Positions 25,275-35,159 of a stretch of 64,000 nucleotides of DNA are shown here, in pieces. The notes below the pieces were generated by a model, which did no database searches, had not been told where the DNA came from, and saw nothing but the letters and a program-made list of their open reading frames with translations. This stretch comes from QHXM01 sp032160705 (GTDB lineage Bacteria > Acidobacteriota > Blastocatellia > Pyrinomonadales > Pyrinomonadaceae), in contig JAVHVE010000073.1 of the NCBI GenBank assembly GCA_032160705.1, positions 124,001 through 188,000 of the forward strand, in the 5' to 3' direction. Positions within the stretch are counted from its first letter, which is position 1. The number at the start of each line of letters is the position of its first letter. The position numbers and the translations under genes are program-made.

Positions 25275-26022
25275 GGCTGATCACCTCTTCGCAGAGTTTT
25301 GCATACTCGCTCGCACCTGAAGAATTTGGAGCAAATGTGAAAATCGACTCCTTGTATGCGGGGGATTCCTCAAGTCGCACGCTCTTTGTAATAACCGTTT
25401 CGAACATTTTAGCTCCAAAAACACGTCGAATCTGCTCAAATACCTCACGCGCCAGAGTCGTTCTTTTTTAATGCAACGTGACAACGACACCCAGCACTTG
25501 CAGATTGGGGTTAGGACGTGCTTTTACCTTTTCAATTGTTTCCAACAAATCATCTGTCCCTTCAAGGGCAAAATACGAAGACTGGATGGGGATTAGAACA
25601 TGCGTGGCCGCAACTAGCGCATTCACCGTAATTAAACCTAATGTGGGCGGGGTATCTATAACAACGACATCGTAGAGTGGACGCAGAGACTCCAGGCGGT
25701 CTTTGAGCCTGAAGGGCGCATCAAAATCCCCAACCAACTTAGATTCTATTTTTGCCAGATTGATGCGAGCAGGAATGATGTCAAGCCCCTTAACAGGCGT
25801 GCGATAGACGGATTGCTCAACACCTTCCAGTCCGTCCACCATAAGTTCATAAGCGGAGAAATCAACCGTCTGGGGGTCCAGAAAAGAGATCGAGCTATTA
25901 CCCTGGGGGTCCAGATCTAGCAACAAAGCTTTCTTCCCACGTCGCGCAAAAGCCGCAGCTAAGTTAATAGCCGTAGTCGTCTTCCCTACCCCACCTTTCT
26001 GATTTGCGATTGCAATAACCAT
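25267..26022 (-). pseudogene. parA: ParA/Soj-family ATPase with an in-frame stop codon after residue 184
   Basis: The first 184 codons give a normal ParA: deviant Walker A KGGVGKTTTAINLA, LLDLDPQGN and Walker B VVVIDTPPTLGLIT. After VVVTLH the frame meets TAA (25468-25470), then continues in the same frame for 66 more codons with the expected ending KRTTLAREVFEQIRRVFG, SVRLEESPAYKESIF and YAKLCEEVI, and a normal stop overlapping parB. Homologues usually have Asp or a similar residue where TAA stands. No frameshift is involved. It may be a recent nonsense mutation, readthrough, or a sequence error; a truncated product would lose the last quarter. Confidence 0.88.
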
Positions 26023-26048
26023 ACGATCTTAGTCAGGAAAACCGAGAA

Positions 26049-26059
26049 CGTTATCGGAC
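26049..26059 (+). repeat. copy of the 11-base word CGTTATCGGAC
   Basis: Exact copy in the gap just upstream of parA. Confidence 0.75.
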
Positions 26060-26101
26060 GTAAAACCCACGACCGGACTGCAACCCCTTGGATAATGGAG
26101 G

Positions 26102-26596
26102 TCACATTGGAAGATCCCCGGCCTCTCCTATGACATCGGGCCATTCCTCTTCCTCAAAAGCCTCCCCCTGCTCTGCCCCTTCCTGTTCGCTGGCCACAGT
26201 ATTACGCGAAGCGCGAATGACGTCCATATCAACAAAGATCGGGCAATCAGCACGCAGAGCCAGAGCAATCGCATCCGACGGACGCGAATCCAACATTATG
26301 TTCGTCCCATCGTCAGTACTCATCTCTATTACAGCAAAGAATGTATTATCGCGTAGTTCGGTCACTACCACGCGCTCAACATGCGCCCCCATCTCGACAA
26401 TCAAATTTCGCAACAAATCGTGAGTCATGGGGCGCTGTGGAGCGATCTTCTCGATTTCAAGAGCAATTGCGTTCGCTTCATAAGCGCCTACCCAGATTGG
26501 TAGCATTGTCTCGCTGCTCACATCCTTGAGGATGATGATGGGCGTACCACTATTTGGATCCATCATCAAAGCCCGAATCTTAACTTCGATTTCCAT
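26102..26596 (-). CDS. bifunctional nuclease family protein (DUF151)
   Basis: A 164-residue protein with the BFN/DUF151 fold: GTPIIILKDVSSETMLPIWVGAYEANAIALEIE, then RPMTHDLLRNLIVEMGAHVERVVVTEL and the diagnostic SRPSDAIALALRADCPIFV. Family members have RNase/DNase activity in plants, and a bacterial homologue is a stand-alone structural protein with unclear role. An acidic C-terminal tail follows. miaB lies upstream on the same strand; functional linkage with miaB is often seen in this and related phyla. Confidence 0.9.
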   Translation of the reverse strand: MEIEVKIRALMMDPNSGTPIIILKDVSSETMLPIWVGAYEANAIALEIEKIAPQRPMTHDLLRNLIVEMGAHVERVVVTELRDNTFFAVIEMSTDDGTNIMLDSRPSDAIALALRADCPIFVDMDVIRASRNTVASEQEGAEQGEAFEEEEWPDVIGEAGDLPM

Positions 26597-26638
26597 GTCA
26601 TTACCTCATCTACTACATCAAGAAAGGCCTTCTCAATG

Positions 26639-27970
26639 CTAGGGCACAAGTCCATACAAGCTATTTGCTTTCGCCGCAGTGACTCGGACTTTCACCTCCC
26701 GCCCCGCCAGCGACTTATCGCCAGGGAAATTGACAACCTTATGGCACGTAGAATGGCCAGTCATATCTAAACTAGATTTAGCACTCTCGCCCTCTGCTAG
26801 AACGCGAACCTCTCGACCCACATAGCTCTCATAAATACGACTCTGGATTTTCTTTTGAAGAATTTCCAAAGCAGCAAAACGAGAAGCCTTTTCCTGCTTT
26901 GAGACGTTATCGGGGAGACTCGCGGACGGAGTCCCTTGCCTCTCGGAATACTTGAAGATATAAAGCCCATCGTATTGACATTGCTGAACTAACGTCAGCG
27001 TTTCCTCAAACTCTTCGGATGTTTCCCCCGGGAATCCGACAATAATATCACTCGTCAGTGCAAGCCTACGCCGTGCGGTTTTAATCGCCTCCACTCGCCG
27101 TAGATAATCCTCAGCTTTGTAACCCCTACGCATGGCCCGCAGCACGCGATTGCTTCCAGACTGAACCGGAAGATGCACCCAATCGCAGAGATTCTCGTTC
27201 TCGTCCATAGCTGCAACAATATCTGGATGAAAATCGCGCGGAAATGAGGTCGTAAACTTGATTCGCTCCAGCCCGGTGGCAGCTACCGCCCGCAGCAATC
27301 TGGAAAACGGCGTCACGCCTGGGAATCCCTCCATCCCGGCATCTGTCCTAGGCCTATAGCTGTTAACATTCTGGCCAATTAAGTGAACCTCACGATAGCC
27401 CTCCCTACTCAGCCTCTTCACTTCTGCAACGATTTCTGCGGCAGCGCGACTTTTCTCTCTGCCACGCGAAAACGGCACGATACAGTAGGAACAAAACTTA
27501 TTACAGCCCTCGATAATCGGGACAAAGGCTACATAGGGTGAATGACGCTCCACTGCTGAGACATTCCAAAATTCTCCTTCCGCACGCTCACCCAGGTCTA
27601 TGATTTTCCGTTGGCCATCGCGCAGACTCTCTATCATTGCGGGAAGGCGATCTGTCGCTCTTGTCCCAACCACTAGATTGATCACAGACGAATGATCGAA
27701 AAGCGATTCTCCTTCCAATTGAGCCACACAGCCCATAATGCCGATCAAGGGATCATGATTGTGTCTGGACTTTCGGACCTCGCCGATTCTTGTAAAAACT
27801 TTCTGGGCAGCGCGGGCGCGGATTGAGCAACTATTAAAAATGACTATGTCAGCTGAGTCGGATGAGTCGGTCAGGTCATAGCCCGATTCACGCAACTTCG
27901 TGGCGGCACGTTCCGTATCCGCCACATTCATCTGGCATCCCAGAGTTTCTATGTAAACGCTTGTCTTCAT
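26639..27970 (-). CDS. miaB: tRNA-2-methylthio-N6-dimethylallyladenosine synthase
   Basis: A 443-residue radical-SAM methylthiotransferase that adds CH3-S to i6A37 of tRNAs. The N-terminal UPF0004 domain begins VYIETLGCQMNVADTE and keeps its cluster cysteines (GCQMN, FNSCSIR, GIMGCVAQ). The radical-SAM CxxxCxxC motif is CNKFCSYCIVP followed by FSRGREKSR. A C-terminal TRAM domain binds tRNA. Length and order are normal for MiaB, and CIVPFSRGRE with SRP-like context favours MiaB over MtaB or RimO. Confidence 0.94.
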   Translation of the reverse strand: MKTSVYIETLGCQMNVADTERAATKLRESGYDLTDSSDSADIVIFNSCSIRARAAQKVFTRIGEVRKSRHNHDPLIGIMGCVAQLEGESLFDHSSVINLVVGTRATDRLPAMIESLRDGQRKIIDLGERAEGEFWNVSAVERHSPYVAFVPIIEGCNKFCSYCIVPFSRGREKSRAAAEIVAEVKRLSREGYREVHLIGQNVNSYRPRTDAGMEGFPGVTPFSRLLRAVAATGLERIKFTTSFPRDFHPDIVAAMDENENLCDWVHLPVQSGSNRVLRAMRRGYKAEDYLRRVEAIKTARRRLALTSDIIVGFPGETSEEFEETLTLVQQCQYDGLYIFKYSERQGTPSASLPDNVSKQEKASRFAALEILQKKIQSRIYESYVGREVRVLAEGESAKSSLDMTGHSTCHKVVNFPGDKSLAGREVKVRVTAAKANSLYGLVP

Positions 27971-28066
27971 GACCAGCTAACTTTCGATGTCCGTTCTGCA
28001 GGCACTGAGTGTAGCAGAAAATCCTCCGCTTTGGTGATAGTTCTTCCAGGAAGAGCGCAAACAGAC

Positions 28067-29839
28067 TTAATTCGATCTTTTCGTCCGTGTCTGTCGAGAA
28101 CCTTTCGCATTTTCGAGCAACCATTGGGCGGCATCACGGGTTTTCTCAGCTTTTTCATCGCCTCCGATCATGCGAGATAATTCGCTTATGCGCTCTTCCC
28201 TCACAAGTTCTTTAATACTGGTATGGGTTCGCTCGCCCTCGACCTCCTTTGTCACCACAAAATGGTGATCAGCAAATTTAGCGATCTGTGCTTGGTGTGT
28301 CACACAGAACACCTGGCGTGAAGCCGAGAGTGACTTTAAAAGTTGCCCGACAGCTTCGGCGACTCGGCCCCCAATTCCAACGTCAATTTCATCAAAGACG
28401 ATTGTCTCAAACGTCTCGTCCTCTTGGCTGGCAGTGCGCAGAGCAAGCATCAGTCTGGAAAGCTCTCCTCCCGATGCAACATACGATAAAGGTCGCGGAC
28501 TTTCTCCGGGATTTGCAGACAACAGAAACTCTACATAATCCGCCCCATTTGGAGTAAAGAAAGCAGAGTCGGAGGATTCGTCAGCAGATGTCTCCGTTGG
28601 GTATGACTCTTCGGCTGTTTCCTCATCTTCCAGGGTGGAGGTTTCTACGGAAACCAGAAACGTCGCCTGTCTCATTGCAACATGACGCAACCCCTCCATT
28701 ACTCTTTGCTCCAGGATGGGAGCCGCCTCGCGTCGGCAGGACGTCAATTTTCCGGCAGATTCAATATAGTCACCTCGTAAAACTTCCACTTCATTTCTTA
28801 AAGTATTTATCCGCTCAGCCATATCGCCTGATTTGGAGAGCTTTGCGGTTAGCTCATCTTGAATCTTAAGGATTCCATCCAAATCTGTCCCATACTTACG
28901 CTTAACTCTCTCTAGCTCTGCTAGGCGGGACTCCACCTCCGTAAGTCTGCCGGGCGAATACTCCACGCCAGCGCTATAACGACGCAAAGCCTCCGCAGCA
29001 TCTGTCAAAGAGGCAATTCCCGATAAAAGAGAGTCCAAAGCGATTCCCGTATTTCCAAGATAACTGCCCAACTCTTCAAGCTGCCGGCGGATCAACGTGA
29101 GCCGCGCAAGTATGCTGTCGTCGCTCTCATATAAATTGTGATAAGCGCTTGATCCTAATTCTATTATTCTTTCCGCATGTGCCAACATTTTTCTCTCAGC
29201 CAGCAATTCATAATCTTCTCCCCCTTTAGGTCTAATGGCATCAATTTCAGCCAACTGGTATTGAATAAACTCCTTGGAGCGCTGCTGCTCATCAAGGTCA
29301 CCGACAAGCTGCTTCAATTCCCGTTCAGCGGATTTTAGATGAAGTAAAATTCGCCTGGTGTCATTCTTCAGAGCAGCACATCCGCCGAAGTGATCCAATA
29401 GCTCACGATGCGATTGCGCTGAAAGCAGCGAACGCTGCTCTCCTTGCCCATAAATCTCTGAAAGAAATGGCTGTAATTTTCGGAGAACCCCAGCGGTCAC
29501 GCTTCTATCGTTGATGAAGATACGGCCTTTTCCTGTTGTGTAAATCTCGCGGCGGATGCGCAGGTCAAGGGTTTCCCTCAGCCCGATGTCACTCAATGCA
29601 TCCCGGATTCTATTCTCTTTCCCCTTAGCAAACTGAAAAACCCCTTCAACCGATGCCTGAGCCTCGCCTGTACGGATTTGGGCAGAAGAGCTCCGCCCGC
29701 CCAAAAGTAAACCCAGAGCATCAACGATGATGCTCTTCCCGGAACCAGTTTCTCCCGTCAAAACGTTGAGACCCGGACGAAATCCTACCTGTAAATGGTC
29801 AATGACTGCGAAACCAGAGATATTAAGGGACTTTAGCAT
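28067..29839 (-). CDS. recN: DNA repair protein RecN
   Basis: A 590-residue SMC-like ATPase for double-strand-break repair. The N-terminal FAVIDHLQVGFRPGLNVLTGETGSGKSIIVDAL includes Walker A; a coiled-coil hairpin fills the middle; the C-terminal signature is YVASGGELSRLMLALR with Walker B TIVFDEIDVGIGGR and the QVFCVTHQAQIAKFAD switch. The end is basic. It is a full-length protein, transcribed divergently from ssb. Confidence 0.94.
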   Translation of the reverse strand: MLKSLNISGFAVIDHLQVGFRPGLNVLTGETGSGKSIIVDALGLLLGGRSSSAQIRTGEAQASVEGVFQFAKGKENRIRDALSDIGLRETLDLRIRREIYTTGKGRIFINDRSVTAGVLRKLQPFLSEIYGQGEQRSLLSAQSHRELLDHFGGCAALKNDTRRILLHLKSAERELKQLVGDLDEQQRSKEFIQYQLAEIDAIRPKGGEDYELLAERKMLAHAERIIELGSSAYHNLYESDDSILARLTLIRRQLEELGSYLGNTGIALDSLLSGIASLTDAAEALRRYSAGVEYSPGRLTEVESRLAELERVKRKYGTDLDGILKIQDELTAKLSKSGDMAERINTLRNEVEVLRGDYIESAGKLTSCRREAAPILEQRVMEGLRHVAMRQATFLVSVETSTLEDEETAEESYPTETSADESSDSAFFTPNGADYVEFLLSANPGESPRPLSYVASGGELSRLMLALRTASQEDETFETIVFDEIDVGIGGRVAEAVGQLLKSLSASRQVFCVTHQAQIAKFADHHFVVTKEVEGERTHTSIKELVREERISELSRMIGGDEKAEKTRDAAQWLLENAKGSRQTRTKRSN

Positions 29840-29915
29840 AAAGGGTTTTCAAGCTTGAGAATTCACTTTAAACGTATAAGCTCAACTTCTGCAAAAGCGC
29901 CAACCCAATTAAAAC

Positions 29916-29944
29916 TTGACCAGCTATTAACACGCGAGTAGTAT
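29916..29944 (+). promoter_or_regulatory. sigma70-type promoter of ssb
   Basis: TTGACC (29916-29921) and TAGTAT (29939-29944) are separated by 17 bases, about 50 bases before the ssb start. Confidence 0.6.
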
Positions 29945-29992
29945 CACACCGTTTTTCCTGACTCTACTCTTCTAAACATGGGAGAAGCCCTG

Positions 29993-30415
29993 ATGTCCTT
30001 TAATAAGATCATACTGGTTGGCAATCTGGGACGAGACCCGGAGTTACGTTATACACCACAGGGCACTCCGGTTTGCAGCTTCACGGTTGCCACGAACGAA
30101 AAACGCAAAGACCGTGCAGGCGAGACACAAGACCACACCACATGGTTTCGAGTCACGCTTTGGGGCAGACAAGCTGAGACCGCCTCACAATATCTGACCA
30201 AAGGCCGTCCAATATATGTCGAGGGGAGACTTCGCCTTGAAGAATGGACGGATCGTGACGGCAAACAGCGCTACACGCTTGAAGTACACGCGACAGATAT
30301 GCAGTTTATCGGAGGTGGCCGCGCGGACGAAACCACGACAACGGGAGTCAAGCCATCGCCGGCAGACGCATCCTCGCCTGATACGGATCTTTCAGACGAC
30401 GATATCCCTTTTTAA
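29993..30415 (+). CDS. ssb: single-stranded DNA-binding protein
   Basis: A 140-residue SSB. The OB-fold runs from FNKIILVGNLGRDPELRYTPQGTPVCSF to YTLEVHATDMQFIGG, followed by a flexible linker and the acidic tip DDDIPF that recruits repair proteins such as RecO. The ATG at 29993 is chosen because GGGAGAAG lies about eight bases upstream; an earlier ATG at 29978 overlaps that ribosome-binding site. It ends against a 28-base palindrome that may stop transcription. Confidence 0.94.
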   Translation: MSFNKIILVGNLGRDPELRYTPQGTPVCSFTVATNEKRKDRAGETQDHTTWFRVTLWGRQAETASQYLTKGRPIYVEGRLRLEEWTDRDGKQRYTLEVHATDMQFIGGGRADETTTTGVKPSPADASSPDTDLSDDDIPF

Positions 30416-30424
30416 ACCGCATAC

Positions 30425-30452
30425 CCGGCATGTCGGCGCGCCGACATGCCGG
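30425..30452. terminator. 28-base perfect palindrome between ssb and accA
   Basis: CCGGCATGTCGGCG and its exact complement lie head to head, starting 10 bases after the ssb stop and 36 bases from the accA stop. It is likely a bidirectional terminator, though a U-tract is missing. Its core TGTCGGCGCGCCGACA is shared with the palindrome in parB. Confidence 0.6.
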
Positions 30453-30487
30453 TGCGGACTGTTCCGACACCCACAGGCCATACGTGT

Positions 30488-31360
30488 TCAGGGAGTCAAA
30501 TACCCCCATTTTCCGTATCGCTGTAATTTAAGATACCGTTCCGCTATTCGCTGCCGGGGCGGACTGGCCATCAGCGCCAACACCTTGTCTTTGAGAACCG
30601 AATTCAATATCTCAGCTGCCCTATCATGATCAACATGCGCTCCACCTGGAGGTTCCGCTACAACTGCATCAATCAATCCTTCTTTAAGTAAATCCTCAGC
30701 AGTTAGACGTAGACTAGCAGCAGCCTGATCGGCTTGCGATGAATCTTTCCACAATATCGCAGCGCACCCCTCAGGTGAAATCACCGAATAGATAGCATTT
30801 TCAAGCATTAGAACTTGGTCGCCCACTCCAATAGCGAGCGCACCGCCCGAACCGCCCTCGCCGATGACTGTTACTAATATAGGAACTTTCAACTTGGCCA
30901 TTTCGCGTAAATTGTATGCAATGGCTTCCGCTTGCCCTCGCTCTTCGGCATCAATTCCGGGATATGCTCCAGTGGTATCTATAAAAGTAAATACAGGACG
31001 GCTAAATTTTTCAGCCAGTTTCATCGCACGTAGAGCCTTCCGATACCCTTCAGGTTTCGGCATTCCAAAATTTCTATGTTGGCGCTGTTTTGTGTCTCGA
31101 CCCTTTTGATGACCGATCACGACAATCGGAATATCATGAAAAGTGGCAAATCCGCAGACAATTGCCGGGTCATTGGCAAAACGACGATCCCCGTGGATTT
31201 CCATGAAATCCTTAAAAAGTCTGTCAATATAATCTAGCGTATAGGGTCTTTCTGCATGGCGAGCCAGCAGCACACGCTCAAAAGCATCTTTTGGCCCATT
31301 AGAAGAAGATAAACCCTGCGCGGAAGAGATCCCTTTTTTTTGATCTTTATTTTCAGACAT
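30488..31360 (-). CDS. accA: acetyl-CoA carboxylase carboxyltransferase subunit alpha
   Basis: A 290-residue AccA that, with AccD, transfers carboxyl from biotin-BCCP to acetyl-CoA for fatty-acid synthesis. Motifs include RPYTLDYIDRLFKDFMEIHGDRRFAND, GHQKGRDTKQRQHRNFGMPKPEGYRKALR, FIDTTGAYPGIDAEERGQAEAIA and GEGGSGGALAIGVGD. It is slightly shorter than the common form of about 320 residues; the N-terminus is reduced and polar. accD is not in the window. Confidence 0.94.
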   Translation of the reverse strand: MSENKDQKKGISSAQGLSSSNGPKDAFERVLLARHAERPYTLDYIDRLFKDFMEIHGDRRFANDPAIVCGFATFHDIPIVVIGHQKGRDTKQRQHRNFGMPKPEGYRKALRAMKLAEKFSRPVFTFIDTTGAYPGIDAEERGQAEAIAYNLREMAKLKVPILVTVIGEGGSGGALAIGVGDQVLMLENAIYSVISPEGCAAILWKDSSQADQAAASLRLTAEDLLKEGLIDAVVAEPPGGAHVDHDRAAEILNSVLKDKVLALMASPPRQRIAERYLKLQRYGKWGYLTP

Positions 31361-31433
31361 TCACGACCCTCATAATATTCAAGAAGCTTCCGGCAGTATC
31401 ACATGATAATCTAAACCTAAGCCCAAGCTATTT

Positions 31434-34400
31434 CTACAACGAAACATTCAACCACTCGACATGACACCCGTGACGGCGTAAGGCACCCTCCAATTCTAAA
31501 CTGCCTCGAACTCTGAGAGCACCATGGGGACGCATACGCACCATCACTCCATCCTTCAGCACCATATCCAACACGACTTCACAATCACCGCGATGTTTAT
31601 CTAATAAACCAAAAACCGTTTCGAGCAGACCATCGCTTGTCAGGTTAACAGGAACTTGAATAATTAAACCCTTGGATTTTCGCTGGAGGATATCCTCTAG
31701 TTTTGATATCTCCTCACAGATAATCGTAATCGACCCCTCGTCTGAACCTTCGACCTTGCCGGTCGCTAATACCGGAATGTCATCTTGCAGACTATTCTCG
31801 CACTTGCTAAACACTTCAGGCCAGCAAACACATTTCACGCCCCCCGTCTGATCTTCCAGTCGCATTAAAGCGAAACGATTGCCGGTCTTAGTCGTTCGAA
31901 CCTGAACATTAGTCACAATGCCTCCGACAAAGACCTTTGTGCCGGTAGGGATATCAACCAGATTACTGATTTTCGTGGATCGCAATTCGGCCAATATCTC
32001 TTTGAAATTTTCGAGCGGATGCCCTGAAATATAGAAACCAATTGCACTCTTCTCTGCGGCGAGTAACTCGATATGCGTCCAAGCGGGTGTATTCGGCAAA
32101 AACTCATCGGCTAATTCAAGCGCAGAGTTTGAGATGATCTCCCCAAAAAGATCATTCTGCCCGCGCGATCTGTTGCGCTGTGCGCGACCGGCGCGCGAGA
32201 GCGCGGAGTCAATGGCCCCAAACAGACATGAGCGCCACTGCGGAACAGTTTGCTGACTTATAATAAGAGAATCAAATGCACCAGCACACACCAGACTCTC
32301 CAAGACTCTCTTGTTGAGGGATCCTTGACCGACACATTCTACAAAGTTAGAGAAAGAGCTAAACCTTCCGTTCAAGCGGGCTTCGATGATTGCATTTACG
32401 CTTGATTGCCCAATTCCCTTGATAGCGGCTAAACCATATCTGATGGCACCCTTAAGCGGGGTAAAACCGGCCATACTCTCATTAACATCAGGAGGAAGCA
32501 GGCGAATTCCCTGTCCCCTCAATTCGTTAGAATATTTGAATACTTTCGTTGTGTCTTGAAGCTCATTAGAAAGTACTGCGGCGTAGAAATGCTCAGGGAA
32601 ATGTGCTTTTAGATAAGCAGTTTGAAAAGCAAGATAGGCATACGCTACGCTATGGCTGCGATTAAATCCATAATCAGCAAATTGTGCCATCAAAGAGAAA
32701 ATCTGTTGAGCTTTCTCCCGCTTGATACCCCTTTCAACTGCCCCATTGACGAATTTCTGTTCGTGAATCGCCATCTCTTCACGGTTTTTCTTGCCCATGG
32801 CGCGCCGCATCAAATCAGCTTCCCCCAAACTATATCCGGCAAGCTTCTGGGCTAACTGCATGATTTGCTCCTGATATACTAGAATCCCATATGTGTTGCT
32901 CAGAATTTCCTTCATTTCTGGAACAATATAACGCACTGCTTTATGGCCATGATGCCTCTCAATAAAATCATCCACCATCCCGCCATCTAAAGGCCCCGGC
33001 CTGTAAAGCGCATTAAGGGCAGCTAGATCTTCTAATCCTTTGGGCTTCAATTTTCGACAAATTTCCTGCATGCCCGACGATTCAAACTGAAAGACAGCTT
33101 CTGTGCGGCCTTCCGCGAAAAGTTTCATTGTTATTTGATCATCAAGCGGAACATCCTCCCAATCCACTTGGACACCAAGCAAACGCTTAACAGTTTTTAA
33201 GCAATCGCTTATAACTGTCAAAGCTGTAAGCGCGAGGAAATCCATCTTCAACATCCCTGTCTTTTCTAAATCAGACATGGAATACTGCGTCGTCAATTCA
33301 TCTTTAGATGAAACCGCGACAGGGATTAGCTCTTGCAGTGGCGTCGGTGAGATAACCACTCCCGCTGCGTGGACTGAGGCGTGTCTTGCGCACCCTTCAA
33401 GACGCCTCGCTAAATCTATCAATCCCCTGACTTGCTCGTTGTTTTCGACCGCTTTTCGAAGTTCAGGGACCTGCTCTAAAGCTTTGCCAATACTTACATT
33501 CCGTCCGCGTACCGGCGGGGGGATGAGCTTTGCAATCCGCTCCACTTCCGCATAAGGCATATCTAAGGCACGTCCGACATCTTTAATGGCAGCCTTCGAT
33601 GCCATAGTGCCAAAAGTGATAATCTGGCAAACCGAGTCACGCCCATAGAGATCGGCTACGTGGTTAATTACATCGCCCCTTCCTCGCACACAGAAATCTA
33701 TGTCGATATCAGGCATAGAAACACGCTCGGGGTTAAGAAATCTTTCGAACAGCAGATCATATTGCAGTGGATCAACATCCGTGATATTTAGGCAGTAAGC
33801 AACCAGCGAACCGGCGGCGGACCCGCGTCCAGGGCCGACAGGAATGTCATGTTCTTTCGCGTAGCGTATGAAATCCCAAACGATTAAAAAATAGCCTGGA
33901 AAGCCCATGCGCTTGATCATGGTGATCTCACGAGAAATGCGTTCCTGGTAATCCGATAATGTATACCGGAGAGCATTTCTACCGATTTGTCGCTCCCAGA
34001 CCTGTTGTCTGCGGCGCTCGTAACCCTCTCTTACCACCTTTTCAAAATATTCATCTATGGATAAATCGGCATCTGATTCTGGAATGGGATAATTAGGCAA
34101 ATAATTCATCCCGCTCGGTAATTGCAGGTCGCACATCTCCGCAATTTCCACAGTGCGCGTTAACGTGTCAGGTATTTCTTTTCCAAAAATCTCCCACATC
34201 TCATCGGGCGAGCGAACATAAAAATTAGGAGAACCATATCGTAAGCGATTCGGGTCATTTATTGTCTTGCCCGATCCTATACAGAGCAAAACGTCATGAG
34301 CTACCGCATCATCCGGCGTCAAGTAATGGGCGTCATTAGTCGCCACCAAAGGGACGCAGGTTTTCTTGGATAACTCGACCAATGATTTTCGTATACGCTT

Positions 34401-34964
34401 TTGAGCATCAAGCCCATGTTCCTGAATCTCAAGAAAATAATTGCCCTTACCCATAATTTCCTGAAATTCAACAGTTGCCGCAACGGCGTCTTCAAAGCAA
34501 TCTCGCGCCAGCATTGCAGAGGGCACGCCAGACATGCATGCCGAGAGGGCTACTAATCCTTTACTATGCTCTGCCAGCAACTCCTTATCAATTCGCGGCT
34601 TGTAATAGAACCCCTCCGTATAAGCTCTCGATGTCAGTCGAACCAAATTCCGATAACCTTCTAAATCCTTCGCCAGAAGAATGAGGTGAAAATTTGCTTT
34701 TTCTCCTGCACCAACGGCTCCCGCCCGGTCTTTACGGCTTCCGCGAGCGATATAGACCTCACAACCGATAATAGGCTTTACGCCCTGAGCCTTCATGGCC
34801 TGGTAAAAGGAGATCGCTCCGAACATATTGCCATGATCAGTCATAGCGCAGGACTGCATCCCTAATTCTACCGTGCGCTGAGCCAAAGGCTTGATCTGAA
34901 TAGCCCCATCCAGAAGGCTATAATCCGTGTGCAGGTGCAGATGGACGAATCTCTTATCGTTCAT
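31434..34964 (-). CDS. dnaE: DNA polymerase III alpha subunit
   Basis: A 1176-residue replicative polymerase. Order: PHP domain (VHLHLHTDYSLLDGAI, AMTDHGNMFG), palm with the catalytic Asp pair in PDIDIDF, thumb/fingers (GPGRGSAAGSLVAYCL, YGFNRSHSVAYAYLAFQTAYLKAHFPE), tandem helix-hairpin-helix, then an OB-fold (KVFVGGIVTNVQVRTTKTGNRFALMRLEDQTG). Length is typical, and no intein is present. The start is preceded by AAGGAAAGC. The product acts with the beta clamp in the replisome. Confidence 0.96.
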   Translation of the reverse strand: MNDKRFVHLHLHTDYSLLDGAIQIKPLAQRTVELGMQSCAMTDHGNMFGAISFYQAMKAQGVKPIIGCEVYIARGSRKDRAGAVGAGEKANFHLILLAKDLEGYRNLVRLTSRAYTEGFYYKPRIDKELLAEHSKGLVALSACMSGVPSAMLARDCFEDAVAATVEFQEIMGKGNYFLEIQEHGLDAQKRIRKSLVELSKKTCVPLVATNDAHYLTPDDAVAHDVLLCIGSGKTINDPNRLRYGSPNFYVRSPDEMWEIFGKEIPDTLTRTVEIAEMCDLQLPSGMNYLPNYPIPESDADLSIDEYFEKVVREGYERRRQQVWERQIGRNALRYTLSDYQERISREITMIKRMGFPGYFLIVWDFIRYAKEHDIPVGPGRGSAAGSLVAYCLNITDVDPLQYDLLFERFLNPERVSMPDIDIDFCVRGRGDVINHVADLYGRDSVCQIITFGTMASKAAIKDVGRALDMPYAEVERIAKLIPPPVRGRNVSIGKALEQVPELRKAVENNEQVRGLIDLARRLEGCARHASVHAAGVVISPTPLQELIPVAVSSKDELTTQYSMSDLEKTGMLKMDFLALTALTVISDCLKTVKRLLGVQVDWEDVPLDDQITMKLFAEGRTEAVFQFESSGMQEICRKLKPKGLEDLAALNALYRPGPLDGGMVDDFIERHHGHKAVRYIVPEMKEILSNTYGILVYQEQIMQLAQKLAGYSLGEADLMRRAMGKKNREEMAIHEQKFVNGAVERGIKREKAQQIFSLMAQFADYGFNRSHSVAYAYLAFQTAYLKAHFPEHFYAAVLSNELQDTTKVFKYSNELRGQGIRLLPPDVNESMAGFTPLKGAIRYGLAAIKGIGQSSVNAIIEARLNGRFSSFSNFVECVGQGSLNKRVLESLVCAGAFDSLIISQQTVPQWRSCLFGAIDSALSRAGRAQRNRSRGQNDLFGEIISNSALELADEFLPNTPAWTHIELLAAEKSAIGFYISGHPLENFKEILAELRSTKISNLVDIPTGTKVFVGGIVTNVQVRTTKTGNRFALMRLEDQTGGVKCVCWPEVFSKCENSLQDDIPVLATGKVEGSDEGSITIICEEISKLEDILQRKSKGLIIQVPVNLTSDGLLETVFGLLDKHRGDCEVVLDMVLKDGVMVRMRPHGALRVRGSLELEGALRRHGCHVEWLNVSL

Positions 34965-35159
34965 GCTTTCCTTCTACTAAGAAGTCTGTTTAAGACAAAG
35001 TGGGTCAACGAGAGATGGCGGTACTTATCTGACGCCGCACACTATATCACGTGTATCAGGGATGAAAAGAGTCTATATCTTGATTAAGAGACGCTGGAGA
35101 CGCAGTAAAGCTGCTGCCTGTAAAGACTTTCGTCGGCGAGAACTACAAAATACTTCAAT

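Noticed and set aside
25281..25490. 69-codon frame on the minus strand over the 3' end of parA
   Set aside because: It is in a different frame from the conserved ParA ending, which continues in the original frame after the stop.
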